Shown here: in pieces, positions 8,102 through 17,112 of the stretch
How the letters are laid out: the number at the start of each line of letters is the position of its first letter
How positions within the stretch are numbered: the stretch's first letter is position 1
Origin: CBDCUE01 sp965222515
GTDB lineage: Bacteria; Pseudomonadota; Alphaproteobacteria; Rickettsiales; JABIRX01
Length of the DNA: 64,000 nucleotides
Direction of reading: 5' to 3'
Assembly: GCA_965222515.1 (NCBI GenBank)
Contig: CBDCUE010000012.1
Location: forward strand, 1-64,000
Made by a program: the position numbers and the translations under genes
The notes under the pieces: generated by a model
Told to the model about the DNA's origin: nothing
What the model saw: only the letters and a program-made list of their open reading frames with translations
The model's database searches: none

Positions 8102-9717
8102 TGAAAACAAAATTTATATTTATTACAGGTGGAGTTGTTTCATCATTAGGAAAGGGAATTTGTGGAGCCTCTATTGCTACTTTATTAAAAGCTCATAATT
8201 ATAAAACAAGAATTAGAAAATTGGATCCTTATTTGAATGTAGATCCAGGGACAATGAATCCTAAACAGCATGGAGAGGTTTTTGTTACAGAAGATGGAGC
8301 GGAAACGGATTTAGATTTGGGACATTATGAAAGGTTTTTAGATGAAAACACTAAAAAAACTGATAATATTACAGCAGGGCAAATTTATTCTAATCTTTTA
8401 AAAAAGGAAAGAAGAGGAGATTATTTAGGTGGAACAGTTCAAGTTATTCCTCATATTACTGATTTAATAAAAGAATTTATTTATTCTGATATTACAGATG
8501 AAGATTTTATTATTTATGAAATTGGAGGAACTGTTGGTGATATAGAGGGCTTGCCATTTTTTGAAGCAATTAGACAGGTTGGTAATGAAATGGACAGAGA
8601 GAATGCTTTATTTATTCACTTAACTTTGTTACCTTATATAAAATCTGCAAAAGAATTAAAGACAAAACCAACTCAACATTCTGTAAAAGAATTAAGGTCA
8701 ATTGGTATTCAGCCAAATATTTTGGTTTGTCGTAGTGAAAAACCTATTTTGCAATCAGATAGAGAAAAAATTGCTTTATTTTGTAATTTAGCAAAAGAAA
8801 ATGTTATTTCTGCATTAGATGCAAAATCAATTTATCAAGTGCCATTATTGCTTAGAGAAGAATATATAGATAGAAGAATTTTTAAACATTTTGCTATTGA
8901 AAAATATCCTACTATTAAAATAGATGATTGGTTGGATATTAATAAAAAAATAAAAAATTTAACAAAAGAAGTTACTATTGCAATTATTGGAAAATATATT
9001 GAATTAGAAGAGGCTTATAAATCTATAATTGAATCTTTAAATCATTCTGGATTTGCTTTAGATGTTAAAATTAAGATAAAATGGATTAATGCTAAAACTT
9101 TAACAACCCCAGAAAAAATATTTGATGATGTAAATGCTATTTTAGTTCCAGGGGGGTTTGGAAGTGATGGTATGTCAGGAAAAATGTTAGCAATTAAATA
9201 TGCTAGAGAAAATAACATAGTTTTTTTAGGTATTTGTTTGGGAATGCAACTAGCTATACTTGAATTTGCAAAAAATGTAGCAAAATTAAATAACCCTTAT
9301 TCTAGTGAACAGGGAGAGCAAGAAGGCTCTAAGTTAATTGGTTTAATGAGAGAATGGAGCCATAAAGGAAAAAAAAAAAAAAGAGATAAGCAGGTAGATT
9401 TAGGAGGGACAATGAGATTAGGTAGCTATCCTTGTGTTTTAACTGATGGTAGCTATGCAGAAAAAATTTATGGACAAAAAAATATTTTTGAAAGACATAG
9501 ACATAGATATGAGGTAAATATTTCTTATAAAGAAAAATTGGAGCAGGCAGGGTTGGTTTTTTCTGGCTTGTCTCCTGATAAAAATTTGGTAGAGATTGTA
9601 GAATTAAAAGAGCATAGATTTTTTATAGCTTGTCAATTTCATCCAGAATTTAAAACAAGATTATTTAATGCTCCAAAATTATTTTTGGAATTTGTTCAAA
9701 AAGCAGTTAATAGTTAA
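8101..9717 (+). CDS. pyrG: CTP synthase
   Basis: A 538-residue enzyme that aminates UTP to CTP using glutamine and ATP. The N-terminal synthetase domain starts KFIFITGGVVSSLGKGI and includes RKLDPYLNVDPGTMNP and the GGTVGDIEGLPF loop. The C-terminal class I glutamine amidotransferase has LVPGGFG, the nucleophile Cys in GICLGMQ, and the His/Glu pair in QFHPEFKTR. A run of fourteen A (9369-9382) codes in frame for a lysine stretch ahead of DLGGTMRLG and is a likely slippage site. It completes the tpiA-secG-pyrG cluster. Confidence 0.97.
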   Translation: MKTKFIFITGGVVSSLGKGICGASIATLLKAHNYKTRIRKLDPYLNVDPGTMNPKQHGEVFVTEDGAETDLDLGHYERFLDENTKKTDNITAGQIYSNLLKKERRGDYLGGTVQVIPHITDLIKEFIYSDITDEDFIIYEIGGTVGDIEGLPFFEAIRQVGNEMDRENALFIHLTLLPYIKSAKELKTKPTQHSVKELRSIGIQPNILVCRSEKPILQSDREKIALFCNLAKENVISALDAKSIYQVPLLLREEYIDRRIFKHFAIEKYPTIKIDDWLDINKKIKNLTKEVTIAIIGKYIELEEAYKSIIESLNHSGFALDVKIKIKWINAKTLTTPEKIFDDVNAILVPGGFGSDGMSGKMLAIKYARENNIVFLGICLGMQLAILEFAKNVAKLNNPYSSEQGEQEGSKLIGLMREWSHKGKKKKRDKQVDLGGTMRLGSYPCVLTDGSYAEKIYGQKNIFERHRHRYEVNISYKEKLEQAGLVFSGLSPDKNLVEIVELKEHRFFIACQFHPEFKTRLFNAPKLFLEFVQKAVNS

Positions 9718-9729
9718 AAAATAACATTT

Positions 9730-11322
9730 ATGCTAAAAAAAATAAAAAATAATATTAGCAAGTTTTTTACTGAAAAAACAATCTCTTTCTATGTATTGCT
9801 AAATAGTTTTATATTGGTGTTGCTATTTAATGTTGACATCATTGTCGATAGATTTTTTATTTCAAATTATTTTTATTTTGTATATGAGATTATACTTCAT
9901 ATATCTATTATTTCTTTATTATTATTTATCGTTAGTTTTAGTCATAGGTTATATAAAGTTTTTTTAATTATTCTCTATTTTTTATCAACAATTTATCTTT
10001 ATTCATTATTAAAATTTGGAGTGGTTATTGATGATGCTTTTATTGCAAATGCAATTGATAGCACAGGTCATATTGAAGAAATATTAGATTACAGTGTTGT
10101 TTTTTATGCTTTATTATTTTTATTTTTTGCAATTCTGATTTATAAAATAAGACCATATAAAATAAAAATTTTAAGAAAGGGTTTTTATATAATATTATGT
10201 TTATTAGTAATTTCTGCTAATCAATTTTTATTGCCTCATAAGGGAGGAAATATAGCAATTATTTTATATTCTCCAGTTAATTATATAATCTCTACTACAA
10301 AATATATTACTAGATTTAAGAAAACTTTAGAAATTTCTAAAAAACGAGTATCTTTGGAAAAAATATATGGTTTTAAAAAAATAAAAAAACAAAATATAGA
10401 TATTATTATAATTATTGGAGAATCTTTGAGAGCGGATCATTTGCCTAAAAATGGTTATCAAAGAAACACCACCCCATATATTTCTGCTAATAAAAACATT
10501 TTGAATTTTGTAACTACAGCATCATATAATTATACTTCTCATTCTGTAAGTTCTTTTTTGTCTCATAGAAACAAAAAAGATATAAAAATTATCCCAACAG
10601 AAGAAAAATCACTTATTTCAGTATTTAAAAATTTAGGATATAATACAGCTTGGTATTCTGCTCAAAGTTCAGCTGGAAATATTGCTTCAATCTTATTGCA
10701 TAATGCAAGTGAGGCAGATGAATATTGGTTTAGAGATAGGTTGAGAAAAGATGTTTCTTCAGGAAAAAGACTTTATGATAAAAAACTATTACCTTATTTA
10801 AAAGAATCATTAAAAAAGAGTGGTAATTTGATAGTTATGCATAGTTTTGGTAATCATATAAAGTTTTTTGAAAGATATCCCAAAGAATATGAGAAATATA
10901 AGCCTGTATGTTTAAAAAAAAATATGGCTAATTGTTCAAAAGAGGGCTTGATTAACAGTTATGATAATTCAATTTTATATGTGGATTCATTTATAAAAGA
11001 AACTATTAAGATAATAAAGAACAAAAAAGCAATTTTATTTTTTGTAGGAGATCATGGAGTGCATCTTGGTGAAAATGGAGTTTATGCAAATGGTAGCAGT
11101 AGCACAATAGGTAGTAAAGTTCACGAAGTGCCAACATTTTTATATATGAGTCCTAAATTATTAAAAGATAATTTTTATAAACAGAAATATTTAAGTGCGA
11201 AATATAATCAAAAGAAAAAAATATCTCACGATAATATTTTTGACAGCATTTTGGATTGCAGTGGTATAAAATCTTCTTTATTTTACACTAGAAAACAGAG
11301 CATTTGTTCTAAACTTGATTGA
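9730..11322 (+). CDS. Phosphoethanolamine transferase, EptA/sulfatase family
   Basis: A 530-residue inner-membrane enzyme expected to transfer phosphoethanolamine from phosphatidylethanolamine to lipid A or another envelope glycan. Four to five N-terminal helices occupy roughly residues 15-165. The periplasmic alkaline-phosphatase-like domain follows, with metal-site motifs GESLRADH, NGYQRNTTP, the nucleophile region around TASYNYTSHSVSSF, the HSFGNH...ERYP block and FVGDHGVHLGENG. These match EptA/EptB/OpgE in order and spacing. The exact acceptor is unknown. It follows pyrG by 12 bases and is probably in the same transcript. Its presence suggests an LPS-containing envelope. Confidence 0.85.
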   Translation: MLKKIKNNISKFFTEKTISFYVLLNSFILVLLFNVDIIVDRFFISNYFYFVYEIILHISIISLLLFIVSFSHRLYKVFLIILYFLSTIYLYSLLKFGVVIDDAFIANAIDSTGHIEEILDYSVVFYALLFLFFAILIYKIRPYKIKILRKGFYIILCLLVISANQFLLPHKGGNIAIILYSPVNYIISTTKYITRFKKTLEISKKRVSLEKIYGFKKIKKQNIDIIIIIGESLRADHLPKNGYQRNTTPYISANKNILNFVTTASYNYTSHSVSSFLSHRNKKDIKIIPTEEKSLISVFKNLGYNTAWYSAQSSAGNIASILLHNASEADEYWFRDRLRKDVSSGKRLYDKKLLPYLKESLKKSGNLIVMHSFGNHIKFFERYPKEYEKYKPVCLKKNMANCSKEGLINSYDNSILYVDSFIKETIKIIKNKKAILFFVGDHGVHLGENGVYANGSSSTIGSKVHEVPTFLYMSPKLLKDNFYKQKYLSAKYNQKKKISHDNIFDSILDCSGIKSSLFYTRKQSICSKLD

Positions 11323-11583
11323 ATCTTAGGTGGTCCACAATAGCTCTAGTAGGAATAATGCAACAAGGGGTTTTCTAACCATCATTATGGAGCAGTGTTA
11401 TTATGGATATCCCTAGCCGTATTTGGCCTTTTATATTCTAGTTTTTGTAATATCAGGTAGATTTTTGTTATTCAAACAGAATTAAGTATTATTTTGATGG
11501 ATTCGAAGAAATAGAAGATACTGAACCTACCGAATTTACTATAACAAAAGGAGAAGGAGGGTAATTATAAAACTAAAATAGTA
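11323..11583. other. Intergenic region with a coding-like relic and a solo MITE end
   Basis: On the plus strand about 36 codons up to the TAA near 11562 read as a plausible protein end (FDGFEEIEDTEPTEF then TITKGEGG) but have no start and meet a stop upstream, so I take this as a gene relic of unknown origin. The last 20 bases (11563-11584, aattataaaactaaaatagt) match the right terminal repeat of the MITE family. No other feature is seen. Confidence 0.4.
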
Positions 11584-11584
11584 T
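11563..11584 (+). repeat. Solo terminal repeat of the MITE family
   Basis: aattataaaactaaaatag followed by TAT matches the right end of the MITEs at 2000-2023 and 27869-27892. The rsmA stop codon (complement of 11584-11586) begins at its last base, so an old insertion or excision has set the 3' end of rsmA. Confidence 0.6.
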
Positions 11585-12423
11585 TACTCAAAAATAATAG
11601 TTAATTTTTTTATTTCTTCTAAATCAAGTTGCTCTGCTCTTTTGTTGAGATCTATTTTTATCTTTGCTAATATATCACTTTCTATACTAGAATTTTTAAA
11701 AACAGTGCCAATTTTCTTTCTTCTTTGGCTAAAAATTAATTTACTTATTTTCTCTAAATTTATTAAATATAAACTATTTTTAATGCCATTAGTGACCTCA
11801 ATATTCTTGTTAAAGCCTAGCACTGCAGAGGTTACTTTAGGGGCAGGGGAAAATGCTGTTTTTTCTACTTTTAGTAATTTTTCTATATTAAATATAGTTT
11901 GAGCCATTATTGATAATCTACCAAATTTTTTGCTGTTGTTTTTTGCCACAATTCTATCTGCTACTTCTTGCTGAAACATTAACACCATTTGAGATATGTT
12001 TTGATAAGCAAAGCAAGCTTTAATCAAAAAAGCTGTGCTGATATTGTAAGGTAAATTGGATATGATAGTTAAATTATTTCCTAATTTAGATAAATCAAAA
12101 TCTAGAATATCAGTGAAGAACACTTCTATATTGCTATATTCTAAAATTAATTGATCAAATAATTTAGAAAATCTTCTATCTTTTTCTATTAAAACCAATT
12201 TTTGATATTTAGTGAGCTTTTGCTCAATGATAGATCTGGTGAGTGTTAAAGGTCCTGTTCCTATCTCAACTATAACCCCATCAGAAGGAGGTGTTAAGTA
12301 ATTAGCTATTTTGTTGGTGAGGCTAGGGTTTATAATGAAATTCTGCCCTAGAGATTTTTTAGCTTCTAGGGCATATTTATTAATGATTTCTTTTGGAGTT
12401 AAATCAAAAAGTTTTTTCGTCAA
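11584..12423 (-). CDS. rsmA: 16S rRNA dimethyladenosine transferase
   Basis: A 279-residue enzyme that dimethylates two adjacent adenines in the 3'-terminal hairpin of 16S rRNA, using S-adenosylmethionine. Visible motifs are KKSLGQNFI near the start, the SAM-binding EIGTGPLTLT, the acidic VLIEKDRR and the catalytic NLPYNIST. The C-terminal helical domain contains APKVTSAV and FSQRRKKIG. Length is normal. It follows a SurA-like PpiC gene by about 10 bases, echoing the surA-ksgA order of many proteobacteria. Confidence 0.95.
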   Translation of the reverse strand: MTKKLFDLTPKEIINKYALEAKKSLGQNFIINPSLTNKIANYLTPPSDGVIVEIGTGPLTLTRSIIEQKLTKYQKLVLIEKDRRFSKLFDQLILEYSNIEVFFTDILDFDLSKLGNNLTIISNLPYNISTAFLIKACFAYQNISQMVLMFQQEVADRIVAKNNSKKFGRLSIMAQTIFNIEKLLKVEKTAFSPAPKVTSAVLGFNKNIEVTNGIKNSLYLINLEKISKLIFSQRRKKIGTVFKNSSIESDILAKIKIDLNKRAEQLDLEEIKKLTIIFE

Positions 12424-12432
12424 ATATAACTA

Positions 12433-13347
12433 CTATTGTTTTTTTATATTATTACTTACTTTTCCTTGCAGTTGTTTGTTGTTACTTTCTGCTTCTGGTA
12501 ACAAATTTGTAGCTAATATTTCAATGTTTAATTTTGTTTTTATCCCATCAACATATGTTTTTAATATTTGTTGCTGTAACCCTTGCTGAATTTGAGGAGC
12601 TAATTGTTCAAATGTAGGAATTTGTGGTTTTCTTGTTTTTGTTACCATTGCTATGTGCCAACCAAATTTAGTTTTAAATGGTCTGGTAACGATGTTTTTT
12701 TTTGCTTTTTTTATTTGTCTAGCAAATTTTTTAACAAGATTTTGCTCTAAAACATAACCTAAATCACCGCCTTTTTGTGCAGAAGCTTGATCTAAAGAAT
12801 ATTGTCTTGCTAGTTTTGCAAATTTAGATTTATTTTTTCTGATAGAAAAATATAATCTACTAGCCCTATCTTTTGATTTTATTAAAATATGTTTAGTTTT
12901 ATACTCTAACTTTCCTTTGGTTTGCTCTTTTAAATTTTTAATATGAGTTTTATAGTTCTCTTTTATCTGCTCTGTAGAAATGGAACCTGCAATTAATTGC
13001 TCTATAAAAGCTTGCTTAATGATGTTTTCTTTATTTAATTTAATTAGTTTTTTTACCTTTGCTTTTTTGTCTATGTTTTTCTTATATGCATCTTCTAATA
13101 GTGTTTGACCAATTGAATATTGAGAAATAATTAATTCTAATTGTTGTTTTGTAACTTTTGATAAATCAACATTTTGTTGAAGAACTAAATTTATATCGTT
13201 TTGATATATTTTTTTGTTATTCACTATGGCAATTGCATCGCCTGATCCTTCTATTTTTGTGTTTTTGTTAAAATATGATATTGCCGCATAGGTTGATCCT
13301 GCTACAACTAGTGCTATAACTAAAGATTGAATGGTTTTTTTTGACAT
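12433..13347 (-). CDS. Membrane-anchored peptidyl-prolyl isomerase (PpiC/SurA-like)
   Basis: A 304-residue periplasmic folding factor. An N-terminal signal anchor spans residues 7-25 (IQSLVIALVVAGSTYAAIS). It is followed by a SurA-type helical part and a parvulin domain at about residues 145-245, with KHILIK, FAKLARQYSLD, KGGDLGYV and the closing FGWHIAMV motif. The C-terminus is a short helical extension. It probably helps outer-membrane protein assembly, as SurA does, and lies directly upstream of rsmA in the same direction. Only one parvulin domain is present, against two in enterobacterial SurA. Confidence 0.88.
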   Translation of the reverse strand: MSKKTIQSLVIALVVAGSTYAAISYFNKNTKIEGSGDAIAIVNNKKIYQNDINLVLQQNVDLSKVTKQQLELIISQYSIGQTLLEDAYKKNIDKKAKVKKLIKLNKENIIKQAFIEQLIAGSISTEQIKENYKTHIKNLKEQTKGKLEYKTKHILIKSKDRASRLYFSIRKNKSKFAKLARQYSLDQASAQKGGDLGYVLEQNLVKKFARQIKKAKKNIVTRPFKTKFGWHIAMVTKTRKPQIPTFEQLAPQIQQGLQQQILKTYVDGIKTKLNIEILATNLLPEAESNNKQLQGKVSNNIKKQ

Positions 13348-13354
13348 TTAATGG

Positions 13355-14125
13355 TTACCTAATAAAAGTTAATAATATGTTATTGGAAGAATCAGTCTCA
13401 GAAAGGCTATACTCGAACCGGTAATTATTTATATTACACTCTTTTAAATATATCCAGTCTTTTATTTTATTTTTTATAAAAAAATTTGCCATTTCACCTC
13501 TTGCCTTTTTTGCATACATCATAATCACCTTTAGACTGCCGTTTTTATAATCTTTGAAAACAGGTGTAATTATTTTTGCTGTTAGTTTTTTTTTATCTAA
13601 AACAGAAAAATATTCATTTGATGCCAAGTTTAAAATTACTTTTTGCTCATTTAAGTAATTGGTTATTTTTTCTTGCCAAAATTGATAGAGATTTTTTCCT
13701 CTTGAATTTTTTAAGGCAGTTCCCATTTCTAATCTATATGGTTGCACCAAGTCCAAAGGTTTCAAAATGCCATATAAACCTGATAATATCCTTAAATTTT
13801 CATTGGCAAAAGAAATTTCTTCTAGAGAAAAGTTTTTTGCATCTAAGCCATTATACACTTCTCCTGCAAACATAAAAAGGGCAGGGTGGGCGATTTCTTT
13901 AGTGAATTTCTCTGCCGAGAAACTTTGGTATCTTTGGTAATTTAATTCTGCAATATTATCACTAATATTCATTAGTTTTTTTAAATCAGAAGCAGATTGT
14001 TGTTTTAAAATCTTTGTTAATTCTAAACTATCTATTAAAAAAGATGGCAGAGATGTTTTTAATTTGTTATTATAATTATCTTGGTTAAGATTTAATTTTT
14101 TTGCTGGAGAGATTAAAGTAAGCAT
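13355..14125 (-). CDS. yaaA: Peroxide stress protein YaaA
   Basis: A 256-residue member of the YaaA/DUF328 family; E. coli YaaA limits intracellular iron and protects DNA during peroxide stress. The start is the ATG at 14125, giving MLTLISPAKKLN, the conserved family N-terminus; the 21 extra upstream codons have no similarity and overlap the divergent gene's promoter region. Other conserved blocks are PALFMFAGEVYNGL, LRILSGLYGILKPLD with YRLEMGT, and KKARGEMANFFI. It precedes ppiC and rsmA with short spacing and probably shares their transcript. Confidence 0.92.
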   Translation of the reverse strand: MLTLISPAKKLNLNQDNYNNKLKTSLPSFLIDSLELTKILKQQSASDLKKLMNISDNIAELNYQRYQSFSAEKFTKEIAHPALFMFAGEVYNGLDAKNFSLEEISFANENLRILSGLYGILKPLDLVQPYRLEMGTALKNSRGKNLYQFWQEKITNYLNEQKVILNLASNEYFSVLDKKKLTAKIITPVFKDYKNGSLKVIMMYAKKARGEMANFFIKNKIKDWIYLKECNINNYRFEYSLSETDSSNNILLTFIR

Positions 14126-14141
14126 AAATTTTTTAGAAAAA

Positions 14142-14873
14142 ATGTTAGAAAAATATAATAAACATATATTATTAAAAGAAATTGGCAAGAAAGGTCAAGA
14201 AAAAATTATCAATAGCAAGGTTGTAATTATTGGTCTAGGTGGCCTAGGATCTCCTATTGTTAGATATTTATCTTCATCTGGGGTTGGTAATTTTGTTTTG
14301 TTTGATGATGATATAATAGAATTAGATAATTTACCAAGGCAAAATAATTTTTCTGAACAAGACATAGATCAAAGCAAGATTGATATAACAGAAAAAACCA
14401 TAAAGATTCTAAATCCTAATGCTAAGATAAAATCTTTTTGCACGAAAATTAATAAAAATTACTTGGCAAAAACTGATATTTTTGTAGATTGTGATTATAT
14501 AATTGATGCTAGTGATAATTTTCAAACTAAATTTTTGCTATCTGATTTTGCTACCAAGCAAGAAAAATGCTTTGTTTCAGGATCTTTTGTAGCTTTTCAA
14601 GGATATGTGGCAGTTTATAAAACAGGAATAGATAAAAAATACCCTTGTTTTAGATGTTTTCATCAAGATATAGATGTTCTGGATCAAAAAGCTTGTTATA
14701 ATCAAGGAGTGTTTAGTGCTGGAGTTGGGGTGCTAGGATCTTTTATGGCAGCTGAAATTTTAAAAGAAATTATAGGTATTTCAAGTTCTGCTGGTTCTGT
14801 GATGATTTTTGATTTTTTAAGCAATAATCATAGAAGGGTTAATTTGCAAAAAAATATTAATTGTAATCATTAA
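14142..14873 (+). CDS. E1-like adenylyltransferase (ThiF/MoeB/HesA family)
   Basis: A 243-residue ATP-dependent enzyme that adenylates the C-terminal Gly-Gly of a ThiS- or MoaD-like sulfur carrier. It has the nucleotide motif VIIGLGGLGSP, the Asp/Arg pair in FDDDIIELDNLPRQ, the first zinc Cys pair PCFRCF, and the ACYNQGVFSAGVGVLG block. The second zinc pair near the C-terminus is reduced to a single Cys (INCNH), so the metal site may be incomplete. thiE is present elsewhere in the window, making a thiamine role (ThiF) somewhat more likely than molybdopterin, but no carrier gene is adjacent. It is divergent from yaaA, with about 16 bases between starts. Confidence 0.82.
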   Translation: MLEKYNKHILLKEIGKKGQEKIINSKVVIIGLGGLGSPIVRYLSSSGVGNFVLFDDDIIELDNLPRQNNFSEQDIDQSKIDITEKTIKILNPNAKIKSFCTKINKNYLAKTDIFVDCDYIIDASDNFQTKFLLSDFATKQEKCFVSGSFVAFQGYVAVYKTGIDKKYPCFRCFHQDIDVLDQKACYNQGVFSAGVGVLGSFMAAEILKEIIGISSSAGSVMIFDFLSNNHRRVNLQKNINCNH

Positions 14874-14923
14874 ATCTTGCGATAATATCAAATGAATAAT
14901 TATAATATTTATAGGTAAAAAAA

Positions 14924-14995
14924 ATGGATGATATATTAAATAACTTTGGACCAACTATATTTACAGCGATATTAATAGTTTTAATATTTATATAG
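14924..14995 (+). CDS. Possible 23-residue membrane peptide
   Basis: ATG at 14924 opens a 23-codon frame: a short polar start (MDDILNNFGP) followed by one hydrophobic helix (TIFTAILIVLIFI) and TAG. It ends 3 bases before the xseA ATG, fitting a leader or small inner-membrane protein co-transcribed with xseA. In DNA this AT-rich such a helix can arise by chance. Confidence 0.3.
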   Translation: MDDILNNFGPTIFTAILIVLIFI

Positions 14996-14998
14996 AAT

Positions 14999-16180
14999 AT
15001 GCTTGATAATTTAAAAGAATGGCGTGTTTCAGAGATAAGTGATTCATTGAAGCATATTATAGAAGATCATTTCTCTTATGTTAAAATTAGAGGTGAGGTG
15101 TCAGGTTTAAAAAAATATCTATCAGGGCATATTTATTTCAATCTCAAGGATGAAAGATCATTGTTAAATGCTGTTTGCTTTAAAAATATAGCAAATAATT
15201 TAAAGATTTTACCAAAAGAAGGTGAGGAGATCGTGGCTATAGGAAAAATTACCAGCTATGCAGCAAGATCAAATTATCAAATTATGGTAATGAAAATTGA
15301 GTTGCTAGGTGAAGGAAATCTAATGGCTTTATTTGAAAAAAAGAAAAAACAATTTTTGGCAGAAGGTTTATTTGATCAAAAACACAAACAAGAAATTCCT
15401 AAATTTTCTAAAAAAGTAGCGGTAATTACTTCAAAAGCAGGAGCTGTTTTTTTTGATATTTGTCATAGAATAAAAGATAGATTTCCTCTATGTGCAATAG
15501 TCTTTTATCCTTGCTCTGTTCAAGGAAAAGGGGTAGAAATAAAAATTGCTAATGCTATTAATTTTTTTAATGAAGAAAGAGATGATGTAGATGTGTTGAT
15601 TATTGCAAGGGGTGGAGGATCGGTAGAAGATTTATGGGCATTTAATGAAGAAATTATTATCCGATCTGTTTTTAATTCTAAAATACCTATAATTTCTGCC
15701 ATAGGTCACGAAACGGACACTACTTTAATTGATTTCGTGTCAGATTTAAGGGCTCCAACTCCAACAGCAGCAGCGGAATTTGTTACTCCTAATAAAGAAA
15801 CATTGTTAGACAAAATTAGAGAATCTATGAATTTTATTGCAAGAAAATATTTTTCGAATGAGGCTTTTTTAAAGCAAAAAATAGATTTTTTATTTGCATC
15901 ATTAAAAACTCCTAAAAATTTAATTGATGAAAGAGAGGCAAAGATAAAAGAATTATCATATAAATTAATGTCAGAAAAGAATAGATATTTTGATAAAATA
16001 AATAATTCTTTTGATATTAAAAAACAAATGTTAGAAAGTTTAAGTTATAAACAAACTCTTGCTAGGGGTTATGTGGTGGTTAGAGATGATCAAGATAAAA
16101 TCATTTCTAAAGCAAAAAATATAACAAATAACTTACAATTAGAATTTTTTGATGGAATTATTAAAGCTACTAAAAACTAA
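14999..16180 (+). CDS. xseA: Exodeoxyribonuclease VII large subunit
   Basis: A 393-residue catalytic subunit of the exonuclease that degrades single-stranded DNA. It begins with the OB-fold domain (WRVSEISDSLK, VKIRGEVSGLK, SGHIYFNLKD), then the catalytic domain with VAVITSKAGAV, DVLIIARGGGSVEDLWAFN and ISAIGHETDTTLIDFVSDLRAPTPTAAAE (split here only for reading). A helical tail follows. The family is normally 400-450 residues, so the coiled-coil part is slightly short. No xseB was recognised in the window. It overlaps comF by about 30 bases. Confidence 0.94.
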   Translation: MLDNLKEWRVSEISDSLKHIIEDHFSYVKIRGEVSGLKKYLSGHIYFNLKDERSLLNAVCFKNIANNLKILPKEGEEIVAIGKITSYAARSNYQIMVMKIELLGEGNLMALFEKKKKQFLAEGLFDQKHKQEIPKFSKKVAVITSKAGAVFFDICHRIKDRFPLCAIVFYPCSVQGKGVEIKIANAINFFNEERDDVDVLIIARGGGSVEDLWAFNEEIIIRSVFNSKIPIISAIGHETDTTLIDFVSDLRAPTPTAAAEFVTPNKETLLDKIRESMNFIARKYFSNEAFLKQKIDFLFASLKTPKNLIDEREAKIKELSYKLMSEKNRYFDKINNSFDIKKQMLESLSYKQTLARGYVVVRDDQDKIISKAKNITNNLQLEFFDGIIKATKN

Positions 16181-16814
16181 TGTTGCAGATCTGATTGCTT
16201 CAAAAAAATGTTTGTCTTGTGAAAATATTAATCAACAAGCCAATTATCTATGTATAAACTGTTTTGATAAATTAAGATTTATCAATAATAAAGAAAAAAA
16301 TGATTTGTCAGTTGTGTTGTTTTCCGAGCTTAGCAAAGAACTAATTTATAAATTTAAGTTTGCTAAAAGATTAAATTATGGAAAATTAATTGCAAATTAT
16401 ATGGCTCACTTTGTTGATAAAAATTTAGATTTATTTGAAGTTGATGTAATAGTTTTTGTCCCAATTAGCAGAAGAAGAATGTTTTTTAGAGGTTTTAATC
16501 AATCAGCACTTTTGGCAAAAATTATAGCAAAGGCCATAGATAAACCTTTATTATATGATGTTTTGAGAAGAAAACATAGCATTCAGCAATCAAAATTAAC
16601 TGCTAAACAGAGAAAGATGAATTTGATAGGAAAAATTTCTTTGAATAAAAAGAAAATATCTTTTTTGAAAAATAAAACGATCTTGTTGGTAGATGATGTT
16701 AAAACTACAGGAACAACTTTAAAATATTGCCAAAACTCTCTAAATAAAGCAAAACCAAAGCAAATAATTAATTTTACTTTTACCAGGACAGATTTAATTC
16801 CTATTATATGCTAA
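16152..16814 (+). CDS. comF: ComF-family phosphoribosyltransferase-like protein
   Basis: A 220-residue protein of the ComF/GntX family, linked to DNA uptake and processing. An N-terminal four-cysteine zinc-ribbon (CLSCENI and CINCFDKL) is followed by a PRTase-like domain with VPISRRRMFFRGFNQSALLAK, the Q..L....R motif (IQQSKLTAKQR) and the PRPP loop ILLVDDVKTTGTT. I use ATG 16152; TTG 16149 is also possible. The start lies inside the end of xseA, so the two are coupled. Whether the organism is competent is unknown. Confidence 0.88.
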   Translation: MELLKLLKTNVADLIASKKCLSCENINQQANYLCINCFDKLRFINNKEKNDLSVVLFSELSKELIYKFKFAKRLNYGKLIANYMAHFVDKNLDLFEVDVIVFVPISRRRMFFRGFNQSALLAKIIAKAIDKPLLYDVLRRKHSIQQSKLTAKQRKMNLIGKISLNKKKISFLKNKTILLVDDVKTTGTTLKYCQNSLNKAKPKQIINFTFTRTDLIPIIC

Positions 16815-17112
16815 AACAAAATTGATTTTCAGTAGGAAGAAATTTTAAAAATAATTATCAAAATCTACTGGGAATACAACTTATCTCAAGGTTTTGCTAA
16901 GGCAAACAAAGTTGTTAGTGATTTACTCGACTTAAAGCTCGGATGCAACCCAAAGGCAGGTCGTGACGAATAGAAAATTATGATCGGGAAGCAACTGCTC
17001 ACTCCTTGAGGGGGAGCCAAAATCACATAGTGATTTTGGTGGGGACTCCACTTTGTCTAGCAAAGTGAAGCAAAGTCCTGATAAGACTGTAATCCACACT
17101 TACTCTATAAAA
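16815..17112. other. Intergenic region with stable hairpins, less AT-rich than its surroundings
   Basis: Two perfect stem-loops lie close together: ccaaaatcac/gtgattttgg (17017-17039) and cactttg/caaagtg (17049-17067). They are preceded by the compact block gactt...ctcggatgcaaccc and gagggggagcc. There is no reading frame of interest on either strand. It could be a small structured RNA, a relic of a mobile element, or a 3' structure of the comF transcript. I could not match it to 6S, tmRNA, RNase P or SRP RNA consensus. Confidence 0.4.

Noticed and set aside
16815..17112. tmRNA, 6S or RNase P RNA
   Set aside because: No tag-peptide frame, no tRNA-like end and no RNase P consensus blocks could be found; left as unknown.
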